A stretch of DNA of 64,000 nt from JAQUTK01 sp963677415 (GTDB lineage Bacteria > Bacteroidota > Bacteroidia > Bacteroidales > JAQUTK01), in NCBI GenBank assembly GCA_963677415.2, contig CAXXFJ010000022.1:21345-85344 (forward strand), written 5' to 3'. This document shows positions 17,589 through 26,738 of the stretch, piece after piece. Within the stretch, counting starts at the first letter, position 1. Every line of letters begins with the position of its first letter. Position numbers and translations under genes: made by a program. The notes under the pieces were generated by a model. The model saw only the letters and a program-made list of their open reading frames with translations, was not told the DNA's origin and searched no databases.

Positions 17589-18986
17589 ATGAGAAAAACT
17601 ACTTTAGTCGGCATAATGCTGACAGCATTTTCGTTTACCTCTTTTGCAGGTGGACTTTTAACGAACACGAATCAGCATGTTTCGTTTAACCGTAACTTTG
17701 CGCGTGAAGCAACCAGACAGATTGATGGAGTTTATTCCAATCCGGCAGGTCTTGCTTTCATGGAAGACGGTTTTTATCTCTCTCTGAACAATCAGAGTGC
17801 TTATCAGACTCGTACTATTCATTCAACCTTTGCTCCTTTCGCCGGCAATGTGGATAATCTTGGCAATGCGACCAAAGAGTTCAAGGGAACAGCTTCTGTG
17901 CCAATTATCCCGAGTGTATTTGCCGTTTATAAAAAAGGGGACTGGGCTTTCTCTGGTAGCTTTGCAATTACCGGAGGGGGTGGAAAGGCTACGTTTAACA
18001 GAGGTCTGGGATCTTTTGAATCAGGAGTTTCATTGGTTCCGGCTATGTTGACAGCTTCCGGTATTGCGGCAAGTCTGTATAGTGTGGATGCTTTTATGGA
18101 AGGATCTCAAATTATCTATGGTGTCCAGCTTGGTGCTTCTTATAAGATTACGGACTATTTATCAGCATTCGGAGGTTTCCGTACCAACATTGTAAGCAAT
18201 AGCTATTTGGGTCATATCCGTGATATAGAGGCAAACATCGGTGGTAATATGACGAATGTAAACGCATATCTTACTGGTGTAGCAGCATCCTATACAGCAG
18301 CAAATATGCCTGCTCAAGCTGCTGCTGTTCAGGCAAAGGCAGATGCCCTCGCTGATAAAGAGTTGGATTGTGAACAAACAGGTTGGGGAATAACTCCGAT
18401 CATTGGTCTTCATTATACTCAAGGTCGCTTGAATGTAGGTGTAAAATATGAGTTTATGACCAATCTGAATATAGAGAATGATACCAAAATAGATAATACC
18501 GGACTGTTTACCGATGGAGTAAATACACCGAATGATATCCCGGCTCTACTTACTTTTGGTGCAGAATATGCAATTCTCCCTTCGCTTCGTGCTTCTGCTG
18601 GTTATCACCACTTTTTTGATCCTGATGCTAAGATGGCAAACAATAAACAAGCCTTCACTGGTCGCGGAACAAATGAATATCTGGGTGGTTTGGAATATGA
18701 TATTAATGATTGGATGACTATAAGCTGTGGTGGTCAAATCACAGATTATGATGTCAGTGACAAATATCAAACAGATATGAGCTTCTCACTGGACTCTTAT
18801 TCAATTGGTGGTGGTTTTGCTTTCAAGTTGAGTGAGAAGTTAAAGATGAATATCGCTTACTTCGAAACTATTTACACTGATGGATCAGAAACCAATCCTA
18901 ATTACAATACGACCGGCCTTCCTTTGACCGATGTGTATTCCCGTACCAACAAAGTATTTGGTGTAGGTTTTGATTATAAGTTCTGA
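17589..18986 (+). CDS. OmpP1/FadL/TodX-family outer membrane protein
   Basis: The 465-residue product begins with a signal peptide (MRKTTLVGIMLTAFSFTSFAG). The family N-terminal plug motif follows: NQHVSFNRNFAREATRQIDG, then VYSNPAGLAF. The rest is a run of amphipathic beta strands with alternating aromatic residues, ending in Phe (FGVGFDYKF), as expected of an outer-membrane barrel. FadL relatives import hydrophobic compounds such as fatty acids or aromatics; the ligand is not known. It is transcribed alone, with a bidirectional terminator downstream. Confidence 0.92.
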   Translation: MRKTTLVGIMLTAFSFTSFAGGLLTNTNQHVSFNRNFAREATRQIDGVYSNPAGLAFMEDGFYLSLNNQSAYQTRTIHSTFAPFAGNVDNLGNATKEFKGTASVPIIPSVFAVYKKGDWAFSGSFAITGGGGKATFNRGLGSFESGVSLVPAMLTASGIAASLYSVDAFMEGSQIIYGVQLGASYKITDYLSAFGGFRTNIVSNSYLGHIRDIEANIGGNMTNVNAYLTGVAASYTAANMPAQAAAVQAKADALADKELDCEQTGWGITPIIGLHYTQGRLNVGVKYEFMTNLNIENDTKIDNTGLFTDGVNTPNDIPALLTFGAEYAILPSLRASAGYHHFFDPDAKMANNKQAFTGRGTNEYLGGLEYDINDWMTISCGGQITDYDVSDKYQTDMSFSLDSYSIGGGFAFKLSEKLKMNIAYFETIYTDGSETNPNYNTTGLPLTDVYSRTNKVFGVGFDYKF

Positions 18987-18996
18987 TTGGTCAATT

Positions 18997-19046
18997 GATA
19001 CCATTAAAAAAGGCCGTCCGGAAGGATGGTCTTTTTTAATGGTATC
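18997..19046. terminator. Bidirectional terminator between the porin and a lipoprotein gene
   Basis: GATACCATTAAAAAAGGCC pairs with the mirror sequence ending at 19046. The stem has A and T runs on both sides, so it can serve both converging genes. Confidence 0.75.
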
Positions 19047-19065
19047 AGTCTGTTGAGGGACGCTC

Positions 19066-19923
19066 TTACTCTTTCCCGATGCTGTCGCTTTCCGCATTCT
19101 TCTTGGTGAGATACTCAATTTTTACCTGTGCCATTTTGATCTCCTTTTTCATGAGTTCGATGTCAGTAAGTGTTGCGGCTAGATTGAATGTTTTCTCCAA
19201 GGCAATCTTATCGTCTTTGCTCAGGGTAATTGATACTTTTCTTTTTCCTAGAAAGGTAACTTTCAGAGTCTGGTTTTGATTATTGTTGATGTAGCTGATG
19301 ACACCGTTGTCCGTTCCATTCTTATAGGTGACAATCTCATTGTAGACTCCTCCATCATTAAAGGTATAGTTGTTTGCGCCATCTTCTTCCACGGCCAGTG
19401 TGTTTGCAAAGTCACCACCCTTTCCTTCTACTTTAATGGATGAGTGTTTGAGAGGCCCACTACCACGGTAGATACTTGATAGCGCGATCTTTCCCTTTTC
19501 GTTGACTGTGGTGCGCAGATAGCAACGATTTACATTCTTTTCAATGATCTGAGTCTTGTAAACCCAGTTGCCAACCTCTTCGTAAGCTGTGTCTTTTTCA
19601 AGAATGAATCCTTGCGTGAGTGCTCCTATCTCAGACTCCTTGACCTTTAGTGTGCTGTCGCAATAGCCTATGGTACGTTGCTGCTCTTTGAGTTCGATGT
19701 CGCGCATCAGGCGGTTGCCTTGTTTGATTACTTTGTATGCTTTGGGGTAGAAATTGCGAATATTGTCCACTTCCAGTTTGGCTTGGTTGAAGTCGTTGGA
19801 CTCGTATAATGTGCGTGCAATTTCCAACTGTTCCTTCGCTTTCTTGTCAGAATCATTACAAGCGAAGAGCAAACATAAGCAAAGTGTCAGTGGGACAATG
19901 AATTTGTAATTATTCTTTTTCAT
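19066..19923 (-). CDS. Uncharacterised lipoprotein, 285 aa
   Basis: The N-terminus is a lipoprotein signal (MKKNNYKFIVPLTLCLCLLFAC, Cys 22). A short helical stretch follows that resembles a TPR-like start (KKAKEQLEIARTLYESNDFNQAKLEVDNI, residues 27-55). The centre is beta-rich, and a Lys/Glu-rich helix at 253-277 is a likely coiled coil. The TPR-like and coiled-coil parts suggest a scaffold or envelope role, but no function can be given. Transcription is probably from the -7 element at 19947-19954, divergent from the CCA-adding enzyme gene. Confidence 0.75.
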   Translation of the reverse strand: MKKNNYKFIVPLTLCLCLLFACNDSDKKAKEQLEIARTLYESNDFNQAKLEVDNIRNFYPKAYKVIKQGNRLMRDIELKEQQRTIGYCDSTLKVKESEIGALTQGFILEKDTAYEEVGNWVYKTQIIEKNVNRCYLRTTVNEKGKIALSSIYRGSGPLKHSSIKVEGKGGDFANTLAVEEDGANNYTFNDGGVYNEIVTYKNGTDNGVISYINNNQNQTLKVTFLGKRKVSITLSKDDKIALEKTFNLAATLTDIELMKKEIKMAQVKIEYLTKKNAESDSIGKE

Positions 19924-19946
19924 AGTAAATGCTTTTAATCGAGTGA

Positions 19947-19954
19947 CAAATGTA
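19947..19954 (-). promoter_or_regulatory. Putative -7 element for the 19923 lipoprotein
   Basis: The minus strand reads TACATTTG, 24 bases before the ATG. Confidence 0.5.
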
Positions 19955-19967
19955 CAGGTTTTATTTG

Positions 19968-19975
19968 TAATTTTG
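19968..19975 (+). promoter_or_regulatory. Putative -7 element for cca
   Basis: TAATTTTG followed by C, 19 bases before the ATG at 19994; the leader would be very short. Confidence 0.45.
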
Positions 19976-19993
19976 CAGTCTCAATAGCAGTAA

Positions 19994-21430
19994 ATGATGA
20001 AGTTAAACGAGGAACAGATAAAAATACATTTCGGAAATAAGGTCTTTTCGTACCTGTCGGAAGTTCTTGACGAACTCAGTATCGAAGGATATGTGATAGG
20101 TGGTTATGTCAGGGATATCTTTTTGAAGCGTCCATCCAAGGATATAGATGTCGTTGTGGTGGGTAGTGGCATCAAGGTGGCAAAAGCATTGGTACGGAAG
20201 ATCGGAGCACCTGAGACTTCACTTGCTGTATACAAAACCTTTGGAACAGCCCAAGTAAAGTGGGGAGATATTGAAGTTGAGTTTGTAGGAGCCCGCCGCG
20301 AATCCTATCAACACGATTCCCGCAAACCGATTGTGGAGGATGGAACCCTGGAAGATGATCAAAACAGACGTGACTTTACAATCAATGCGTTGGCTATCTG
20401 TATGAATAAGGATCGTTTTGGCGAACTGGTAGATCCGTTCAATGGATTGGAGGATATGCGAAATATGATTATCCGTACGCCGCTTGATCCGGATATTACG
20501 TTTAGTGATGATCCTTTACGAATGATGCGTGCGGTACGTTTTGCAGCACAGCTTCGTTTCGAGATTTATCCTTCTACCTTTGAGTCTATCCGGCAAAACC
20601 GAGAACGTATAAATATCATTTCTGCTGAACGCATTGCTGACGAACTGAATAAGATCATGCTTTCTCCCAAACCTTCCGAAGGCTTGTATCTCATGGATGC
20701 CTGCGGACTCCTGGAACTGATCTTCCCCGAACTTTCCGCCTTGAAAGGGGTGGATGTGAAACGAGGAGTAGGGCATAAAGATAATTTTCATCATACACTG
20801 CAGGTGCTGGATAATCTGTCGCAACATACGGATAATCTTTGGTTGCGTTGGTCTGCCTTGTTACATGATATTGCCAAACCGACGACCAAACGATGGGAAG
20901 AAGGAGCAGGCTGGACATTCCATAATCATAATTTCATTGGAGAGAAGATGATACCGGATATATTTCGTCGCATGAAACTTCCTATGAATGAGAAATTGAG
21001 ATATGTTCAGAAGATGGTTTCTCTTCACATGCGGCCCATTGTGCTTGCCGAAGAGATTGTGACGGACTCAGCGGTGCGTCGTCTTTTGTTTGATGCAGGT
21101 GATGATATCGACGATCTTATGATGCTCTGCGATGCCGACATTACTTCCAAAAATTCAGAAAAGGTGCGTCGCTTCCGCAATAATTTCCAATTGGTGCGTT
21201 GTAAACTAAAGGAGATTGAAGAGAAAGACCGCCTTCGTGTCTTCCAGCCTCCTGTGACCGGCGAGGAAATAATGGAGACATTCGGTCTGTCTCCTTGTAA
21301 AGAGGTTGGACAGATAAAAAGCCATATCAAAGATGCGATTCTTGATGGTGTGATTCCTAACGAATATGAGAAAGCTCGGGAACTGATGTTTAAGATGGCA
21401 GCGAAATTAGGATTGAAACCTGTTGAATAA
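19994..21430 (+). CDS. cca: CCA tRNA nucleotidyltransferase / poly(A) polymerase family protein with HD domain
   Basis: The 478-residue protein has the class II nucleotidyltransferase head: GGYVRD then KDIDVVVVG (residues about 36-58) supplies the metal-binding Asp pair, and EDDQNRRDFTINALAI is the RRD motif near 117-135. An RNA-binding helical region and an HD domain (LLHDIAKPTTK near 290, later HMRP) follow. It adds or repairs the 3' CCA of tRNAs. This fits the window, where tRNA-Asp encodes CCA but tRNA-Pro does not. The next gene starts before this one ends or just after, so the two are likely co-transcribed. Confidence 0.92.
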   Translation: MMKLNEEQIKIHFGNKVFSYLSEVLDELSIEGYVIGGYVRDIFLKRPSKDIDVVVVGSGIKVAKALVRKIGAPETSLAVYKTFGTAQVKWGDIEVEFVGARRESYQHDSRKPIVEDGTLEDDQNRRDFTINALAICMNKDRFGELVDPFNGLEDMRNMIIRTPLDPDITFSDDPLRMMRAVRFAAQLRFEIYPSTFESIRQNRERINIISAERIADELNKIMLSPKPSEGLYLMDACGLLELIFPELSALKGVDVKRGVGHKDNFHHTLQVLDNLSQHTDNLWLRWSALLHDIAKPTTKRWEEGAGWTFHNHNFIGEKMIPDIFRRMKLPMNEKLRYVQKMVSLHMRPIVLAEEIVTDSAVRRLLFDAGDDIDDLMMLCDADITSKNSEKVRRFRNNFQLVRCKLKEIEEKDRLRVFQPPVTGEEIMETFGLSPCKEVGQIKSHIKDAILDGVIPNEYEKARELMFKMAAKLGLKPVE

Positions 21431-21446
21431 AAGATTTATAGAGAAT

Positions 21447-22646
21447 ATGAAGCGAGTAAAAGGGTATTTGCAGAAGAGAAAGAAGATAGTAGCCCTTGTT
21501 ACTATTCTCGTTCTTTGCGCGGGTACGTTCTTTTATATTACCCGTTTTTCCGGTTTCGGATCAAGGTTTGAGATCTGTGATGATCTTGGTGGCAATATTT
21601 TCCCTTCGGTTATCCTTTCTCTTGCAACAACCGACGAACTGGTGATCAAGCCTGCTGATTCTGTGTATGTAGGTAACCCTAAGTCGTGTATTTCAGTAAA
21701 GATAAAATCATACAGACCCAACTCGAAGGTACGTATCATAATCTCCGGTAGTCCTTTCTTTGAAGAGTCAATATCAGAGTTTGTACTTGAGAAAGCCTGG
21801 ACATCCTATCAGGTTTATCCGGATATAGTGTGGAAATATGAAGCACTGAAGGATAATAACCAACCTATTCCTGTCAGTATCTCCATGCAGGTTGAGTTGA
21901 ATGGTGACGATATTGGACAGCGTGTACGCACTTTCTCTGTACGTAGTATCAATGAGTGTCTGCTCGGTTACCGTGATGCCAACAGAAAGTTTCATGATAC
22001 CGGAATCTTTTTCGCCGCTTATGTAAATGAAGAGCATCCAATGATAGATCAGCTACTCCGTGAAGCGTTGGATAGTCGTATTGTTAACCGTTTTATGGGT
22101 TATCAGAGTAGTGATACGCAGTATGTTGACAAACAAGTCTATGCCTTATGGTATGTATTGCAGTCTCGCAAATTTAAATATAGTTCGGTCTCCAATTCAA
22201 GTCTCTCCTCCAATGTCGTCTATTCACAGCGTGTACGTACGCTGGACAATTCGCTTGAGTTTTCTCAAATAAACTGTGTGGATGGAAGTGTGTTGTTCGC
22301 CTCGCTGTTAAAGGCTATCAATATTGATCCAATTCTTGTAAAGACTCCGACTCATATGTTTGTCGGCTATTACCTGGATAAGGAGCATAAGAAACTGGAT
22401 TTTCTGGAAACCAGTATTGTAGGTGATGTAAATCTGGAGGATTACTTTCCGGCTCAGAAACTGGATTCGACAATAGTGGGGAAATCCCGTGGTCAGGTAT
22501 CGAAATATACGTTTGTGAAATCCAAAGAGTATGCCAATCTGCAATATCAAAAGAACATAGTGAAGTTGAGGAGTCACGAGCCATTTTATATGTTTCTGGA
22601 GATCTCCAAAGATATACGGCGAAAGATCCAACCGATTGGCAGATAA
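21447..22646 (+). CDS. Membrane-anchored protein with a transglutaminase-like region
   Basis: The ATG at 21447 (MKRVKGYLQKRKK) is preferred over a TTG at 21423 that overlaps cca. A single N-terminal hydrophobic helix (about residues 14-33) anchors it. A beta-rich middle follows. The C-terminal part has ALWYVLQSRKFKYSS and then NCVDGSVLFASLLKAINIDP, with a downstream THMFVGYYLD. The Cys, His and Asp order fits the transglutaminase/cysteine peptidase fold, though the call is from pattern only. It lies 16 bases after cca and ends at a strong terminator, suggesting an operon. Confidence 0.65.
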   Translation: MKRVKGYLQKRKKIVALVTILVLCAGTFFYITRFSGFGSRFEICDDLGGNIFPSVILSLATTDELVIKPADSVYVGNPKSCISVKIKSYRPNSKVRIIISGSPFFEESISEFVLEKAWTSYQVYPDIVWKYEALKDNNQPIPVSISMQVELNGDDIGQRVRTFSVRSINECLLGYRDANRKFHDTGIFFAAYVNEEHPMIDQLLREALDSRIVNRFMGYQSSDTQYVDKQVYALWYVLQSRKFKYSSVSNSSLSSNVVYSQRVRTLDNSLEFSQINCVDGSVLFASLLKAINIDPILVKTPTHMFVGYYLDKEHKKLDFLETSIVGDVNLEDYFPAQKLDSTIVGKSRGQVSKYTFVKSKEYANLQYQKNIVKLRSHEPFYMFLEISKDIRRKIQPIGR

Positions 22647-22690
22647 CAAAAGAAAGCCCCGCATCATTGTGATACGGGGCTTTCTTTTGT
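22646..22690. terminator. Strong bidirectional terminator between the 22646 and rng gene ends
   Basis: The perfect 16-bp stem (AAAAGAAAGCCCCG within it) has a 13-base loop. Flanking A and T runs let it work for both convergent transcripts. Confidence 0.85.
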
Positions 22691-22698
22691 TATAGTTT

Positions 22699-24285
22699 TT
22701 ATTTCAAGTCTTTCTCTTCTTTGGGATCGATTTCATTGCGATCTTTGTCGAAGAACTGATACTCCAGATAGGCTAGTTTCTGATTTGGAATTACTTTGAT
22801 TCCCAAACCATATTTAATCTTCCACTGGGTTTTCAGCGAGATGACTCCTTTGTTGATATAGGCTGCGATGTACGGATGTACATGCAGACTGAATTGCTTG
22901 ATCTGAAGCGTTTCAATCATATATTCGATCTTGTTTTCCAACACGTCTGTAAACAATAGAGAGGGCTGTATTTCACCTTTTCCGTGACAAGTAGGACATT
23001 CTTCAGAAGTTGTAATCGTGAGTTCGGGACGAACTCTCTGTCTGGTTATCTGAAGTAATCCGAACTTGGACAATGGCAAAATGTTGTGGCGTGCCCGGTC
23101 GTTGGCCATGTTATCACGCATCCGGTCAAACAGTTGTTGCCGATGCTCTGCCGATGCCATGTCAATAAAGTCTACAATAATGATACCTCCCAAATCCCTC
23201 AATCGCAATTGACGGGAAATCTCATTGGCTGCCAATAGATTAACATCGATGGCATTTTCTTCCTGGCCGCTGGATACTCTGGAACGGTTACCACTGTTTA
23301 CATCAATAACGTGCAATGCTTCTGTGTGCTCAATAATCAGATATGCGCCACCTCTGAAAGATACCGTTTTGCCAAACGAGGATTTAATCTGCTTGGTAAT
23401 TGCAAAATGGTCAAAGATGGGCTCGTCTTCCGAATAGAATTTGACGATAGGAGCGCTGCTCGGCGAGATCAGGGTGACATAATTCAATACCTCATTATAT
23501 ACATCCTTGTCATCTATATAGATGCTCTGGAAGGAGGGATTGAAGATATCACGGATGATACCGACTGTACGACCGGTCTCTTCAAAGATCAAAGAAGGAG
23601 TCTTTTTACTCTTTTGTATCCGTATGACGGAATCTTCAAATTCTTTGACGAGAACCTTTAGTTCGTTGTCCAGCTCTGCTACTCTCTTTTCTTCGGCTAC
23701 GGTACGCACAATTACACCGAAATTCTTCGGTTTAATGCTTTGAATTAATTGTTTTAACCGGGCTCTTTCTTCTGCCGATTTAATTTTTTGTGATACCGAG
23801 ACTTTGTCTGTGAAAGGGATGAGCACTAAGAAACGTCCTGCGTAAGAGAGTTCAGCTGAGAGTCTCGGACCTTTGGTTGAGATCGGCTCTTTAGCTATCT
23901 GAACGACCACTTCCTGACCAACTTTCAACATTTCGGCTATCGAGCCGCTTTTGTCTGATTCAGGGAGGAGTGCAAACTTTTGCAGGGAAAGGGGCCTCTT
24001 TCTGTCGCTCAACAATTGTTTCATGAACTTGTTGGTGGACTGGAACTGAGGACTTAGATCCAAATAATGAAGAAAAGCATCTTTTTCATAGCCTACATCG
24101 ACAAAAGCTGCATTCAAACCGGGCATAAGTTTTTTGACTTTTCCCAGATAAATGTCGCCCACAGAGAATGATATATTCCGAGCCTCAATCTGTAATTCTA
24201 CAAGATTTTTATCTTCAAGAATAGCAATCGAGACCTCTTTGGGCTTAACTTCTACGATTAATTCACTGTTCACTGATGTTTTCAA
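22699..24285 (-). CDS. rng: Ribonuclease G (Rne/Rng family)
   Basis: The 528-residue endoribonuclease matures 5S/16S rRNA ends and degrades mRNA. It shows an S1-like N-terminal region (FSVGDIYLGKVKKLMPGLNAAFVDVGYEKDAFLH, about 40-75). The catalytic domain has GGIIIVDFIDM and DVNSGNRS, supplying metal-binding Asp residues, and the zinc-link motif is CPTCHGKGE. It lacks the long C-terminal scaffold of RNase E, so RNase G is the better name. It follows HU and the 29-residue basic protein on the same strand and probably shares their transcript. Confidence 0.95.
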   Translation of the reverse strand: MKTSVNSELIVEVKPKEVSIAILEDKNLVELQIEARNISFSVGDIYLGKVKKLMPGLNAAFVDVGYEKDAFLHYLDLSPQFQSTNKFMKQLLSDRKRPLSLQKFALLPESDKSGSIAEMLKVGQEVVVQIAKEPISTKGPRLSAELSYAGRFLVLIPFTDKVSVSQKIKSAEERARLKQLIQSIKPKNFGVIVRTVAEEKRVAELDNELKVLVKEFEDSVIRIQKSKKTPSLIFEETGRTVGIIRDIFNPSFQSIYIDDKDVYNEVLNYVTLISPSSAPIVKFYSEDEPIFDHFAITKQIKSSFGKTVSFRGGAYLIIEHTEALHVIDVNSGNRSRVSSGQEENAIDVNLLAANEISRQLRLRDLGGIIIVDFIDMASAEHRQQLFDRMRDNMANDRARHNILPLSKFGLLQITRQRVRPELTITTSEECPTCHGKGEIQPSLLFTDVLENKIEYMIETLQIKQFSLHVHPYIAAYINKGVISLKTQWKIKYGLGIKVIPNQKLAYLEYQFFDKDRNEIDPKEEKDLK

Positions 24286-24373
24286 ATTTATTGTACTAAA
24301 TGAAACGCAAAGAACAAACCTCTCCGATCAGACTTTGAAGTTTGTTCTTTATTTTACTTTAGAAGCACAAGAC

Positions 24374-24463
24374 TTATTTCTTCTTATGTCTGTTTTTCTT
24401 TAGTCTCTTTTTGCGCTTGTGAGTAGACATTTTATGTCTCTTTCTTTTTTTTCCGCTTGGCAT
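24374..24463 (-). CDS. 29-residue highly basic protein (AURKAIP1/COX24, mS38-like)
   Basis: ATG at 24461-24463 opens a 29-codon frame ending at TAA 24374-24376. The product begins MPSGKKRKRHKMSTHKRKKR and continues with more Lys/Arg; about two thirds of the residues are basic. It matches the small protein annotated in Bacteroidetes as AURKAIP1/COX24-domain, related to mitochondrial ribosomal protein mS38, so a ribosomal role is likely. It sits between HU and rng, 34 bases after HU. It is easily missed because of its length. Confidence 0.8.
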   Translation of the reverse strand: MPSGKKRKRHKMSTHKRKKRLKKNRHKKK

Positions 24464-24497
24464 TACTTAATCTCCTATTTTAAATATATAACCTTGA

Positions 24498-24770
24498 TTA
24501 TTTCTTGTTGATTGTAAACGACTTGGCCGGTTTGAATGCCGGGATGTTGTGAGCGGGTATCACAATTGTCGTATTCTTTGAGATGTTACGAGCCGTTTTT
24601 TCTGCTCTCTCTTTTACAATGAAGCTGCCGAATCCTCTTAGATATACATTTTCTCCAGAAGATAAAGAATCCTTTACTGTTTCCATAAAAGCTTCAACAG
24701 TAGAAAGAACAGTTGCCTTGTCAACGCCTGTGCTCTTTGAAATTTCGTTCACAATGTCTGCTTTAGTCAT
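24498..24770 (-). CDS. HU-family DNA-binding protein
   Basis: The 90-residue histone-like protein has the HU/IHF fold. Helical N-terminal half MTKADIVNEISKSTGVDKAT; beta-arm region starts VYLRGFGSFIVKERAEKTAR, with IPAHNIPAFKPAKSF closing it. The intercalating Pro is present in the arm tip region (TIVIPAHNIP). It bends and compacts DNA as a dimer. It is the first gene of the HU, 29-residue protein, rng group and is divergent from mutY. The -7 element is at 24815-24822. Confidence 0.95.
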   Translation of the reverse strand: MTKADIVNEISKSTGVDKATVLSTVEAFMETVKDSLSSGENVYLRGFGSFIVKERAEKTARNISKNTTIVIPAHNIPAFKPAKSFTINKK

Positions 24771-24814
24771 TTCTATAAAATTATTTCGTTAAACATACCA
24801 TTTTAATTGAGCTG

Positions 24815-24822
24815 CAAAGATA
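24815..24822 (-). promoter_or_regulatory. Putative -7 element for the HU-rng operon
   Basis: The minus strand reads TATCTTTG, followed by C, 45 bases before the HU ATG. Confidence 0.6.
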
Positions 24823-24932
24823 TACTTTTTTTCTCTCATTGCTAAAGCTTTCTTATTTTTTTCTGCAAAAATGCTCCTCTTCAGCCATTTTTCAAGTAGT
24901 TTTGTAAGCTCAAAAATCATTAATTTGAAATA

Positions 24933-26033
24933 ATGCTAAAACAAGAACCTTCTGATATACTGATTCCTGCAGAATTTGTACAGGAATTTAGAGAGACTTT
25001 AAGTGTCTGGTTTGAAGAGAATAAAAGGACGTTGCCATGGAGAGAGATAAATGATCCTTACCTTATCTGGATTTCTGAGATTATACTTCAGCAAACACGG
25101 GTTGCACAAGGCATGGATTATTATCTGAGGTTTGTCAGGCGTTTTCCTGATATTCATTCTTTGGCAGTTGCCGGGGAAGATGAAGTGCTTAAATACTGGC
25201 AGGGTTTGGGCTATTACAGTCGAGCCCGTAATCTCCATCAGGCAGCGCAATTTATGATGGATCGGTTTGGCGGACAGTTCCCCACCTCTTATATCGATGT
25301 TCTCTCTTTGAAAGGTGTTGGTGAATACACTGCTGCTGCGATTTGTTCTTTTGCTTACAATGCTCCCTTTGCGGTGGTCGATGGTAACGTTTATCGTTTC
25401 CTTTCCCGACTCCTGGGCATTGACAAACCGATTGATTCCTCTTCCGGAAAGAAGTTTTTTTCAGAGTTAGCCCAACTGCTTCTTGATAAGCAATCTCCCT
25501 GTGCTCATAATCAGGCAATGATGGAGATGGGTGCGATACAGTGCGTTCCTCTTTCACCTACCTGTACTCAATGTCCTTTTGCCAACCGTTGCTATGCTTT
25601 ATTCCATTCGAGTGTCGATCAGTTGCCGGTTAAACTTCACAAGACAAAAACACGTGCACGCTACTTTGCCTATTTCTTTCTGTCGCAGGGAGAATCACTT
25701 TATATTCATAAGCGGATTGGCAATGATGTGTGGAAGAATCTATATGAGTTGCCACTCGTTGAGACTGAAGTCCCCTGTGATGAGGCTTTTCTTTCCAATG
25801 CCGAACCAGTAAAACAATGGTTGGGAGGTGCGCAGCTCTCTTGCCCAAGTTATCAGACGAAGCATATTCTTTCTCATCAGGTGATTCATGCTTCCTTTTA
25901 TGAAATTGAACTATCTGAGCAGGTTGAGGTTGAAGGCGCTCTGAAGATTAGCAAAGATGAACTTAACTGCTATCCGGTTTCAAGACTGATTCATCTGTTT
26001 TTGGAAAATAGACATGGGGAATTGCTCGTCTGA
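24933..26033 (+). CDS. mutY: A/G-specific adenine DNA glycosylase MutY
   Basis: Removes adenine mispaired with 8-oxoguanine. Catalytic Glu49 is in SEIILQQT, the helix-hairpin-helix LKGVGEYTA is at about 126-134, catalytic Asp150 is in VVDGNV, and the [4Fe-4S] cysteines are C204, C211, C214 and C220 with the C-x6-C-x2-C-x5-C spacing. A NUDIX-like C-terminal domain that reads 8-oxoG follows (about 230-366). Length and start are normal. It is divergent from HU and ends at a terminator hairpin. Confidence 0.96.
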   Translation: MLKQEPSDILIPAEFVQEFRETLSVWFEENKRTLPWREINDPYLIWISEIILQQTRVAQGMDYYLRFVRRFPDIHSLAVAGEDEVLKYWQGLGYYSRARNLHQAAQFMMDRFGGQFPTSYIDVLSLKGVGEYTAAAICSFAYNAPFAVVDGNVYRFLSRLLGIDKPIDSSSGKKFFSELAQLLLDKQSPCAHNQAMMEMGAIQCVPLSPTCTQCPFANRCYALFHSSVDQLPVKLHKTKTRARYFAYFFLSQGESLYIHKRIGNDVWKNLYELPLVETEVPCDEAFLSNAEPVKQWLGGAQLSCPSYQTKHILSHQVIHASFYEIELSEQVEVEGALKISKDELNCYPVSRLIHLFLENRHGELLV

Positions 26034-26045
26034 CATTGAAAATAG

Positions 26046-26086
26046 AATCTCCCTGAGCAATAGCCGTGTTATTGCTTAGGGAGATT
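26046..26086. terminator. Terminator hairpin after mutY
   Basis: AATCTCCCTGAGCAATA (26046-26062) pairs with its mirror at 26070-26086 with one G-T pair and a 7-base loop. It can serve mutY and the converging 26738 gene. Confidence 0.65.
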
Positions 26087-26114
26087 AGAGTAACTTCCTT
26101 CCTGTTTGAAAAGA

Positions 26115-26738
26115 TTATTGCTGATCGCTTTTCTTCTCTTTCTTTGCAAGCATGATGATGTTATACACAAACTCTACGATCCATGCTTCAGAAAACCCCA
26201 GTGTTTCTTTGTACTTACGCACGTTGCCCGCTGTTTTCTGTACATCGACAGCCTTGAAACTAGTTTTAGTCAGAATATCATGAATGGTTTTCTCTGTCAT
26301 TCCCCGCAATACACTTTTGAAGATCGAAGGAACCCTGAATTTCCATTGCATCAGGTTGCCCATCAATAACAGGAGGTCATTCGAGAAACCTTGAAACTGA
26401 AAGAAATACGTGTTGAGGCTGTTGATGTTTTTGCAATTCTTCTTTACTGATCCTTCAATTTCAGTGAAGAAAGCGTCTGACATACCATAATATTGTGATA
26501 ATATCTTACGTGAACGCGACTTTTCTGCCACACCCACTTTGCCGTTGACAGTGGTTACTCCCATGGTCCGCTTGAACTTTGCCAGGTCAGGTAAGTAATT
26601 AAGATTGGTAATTCCCAGCTGTAGAGCCATTACTGACTGGAGATAGATGCGGATCAGAGTTACATATTCTTCTGTGTTACCTTTTGCATCAAGTCCATTG
26701 TCGTCTTTATTCTTGAAGATTTTAGAAAGCAGATTCAT
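26115..26738 (-). CDS. Uncharacterised conserved protein, 207 aa
   Basis: The start at 26738 (MNLLSKIFKNKDD) is preferred over 26930. The extra 64 residues of the longer frame are unusually rich in Cys, Phe and Ser and read like untranslated DNA. The product is mostly alpha-helical and basic, with no signal peptide or membrane helix. The central segment LSQYYGMSDAFFTEIEGSVKKNCKNINSLN and the C-terminal AWIVEFVYNIIMLAKKEKKS are the most distinctive parts. I do not recognise the family and can give no function. Confidence 0.65.
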   Translation of the reverse strand: MNLLSKIFKNKDDNGLDAKGNTEEYVTLIRIYLQSVMALQLGITNLNYLPDLAKFKRTMGVTTVNGKVGVAEKSRSRKILSQYYGMSDAFFTEIEGSVKKNCKNINSLNTYFFQFQGFSNDLLLLMGNLMQWKFRVPSIFKSVLRGMTEKTIHDILTKTSFKAVDVQKTAGNVRKYKETLGFSEAWIVEFVYNIIMLAKKEKKSDQQ

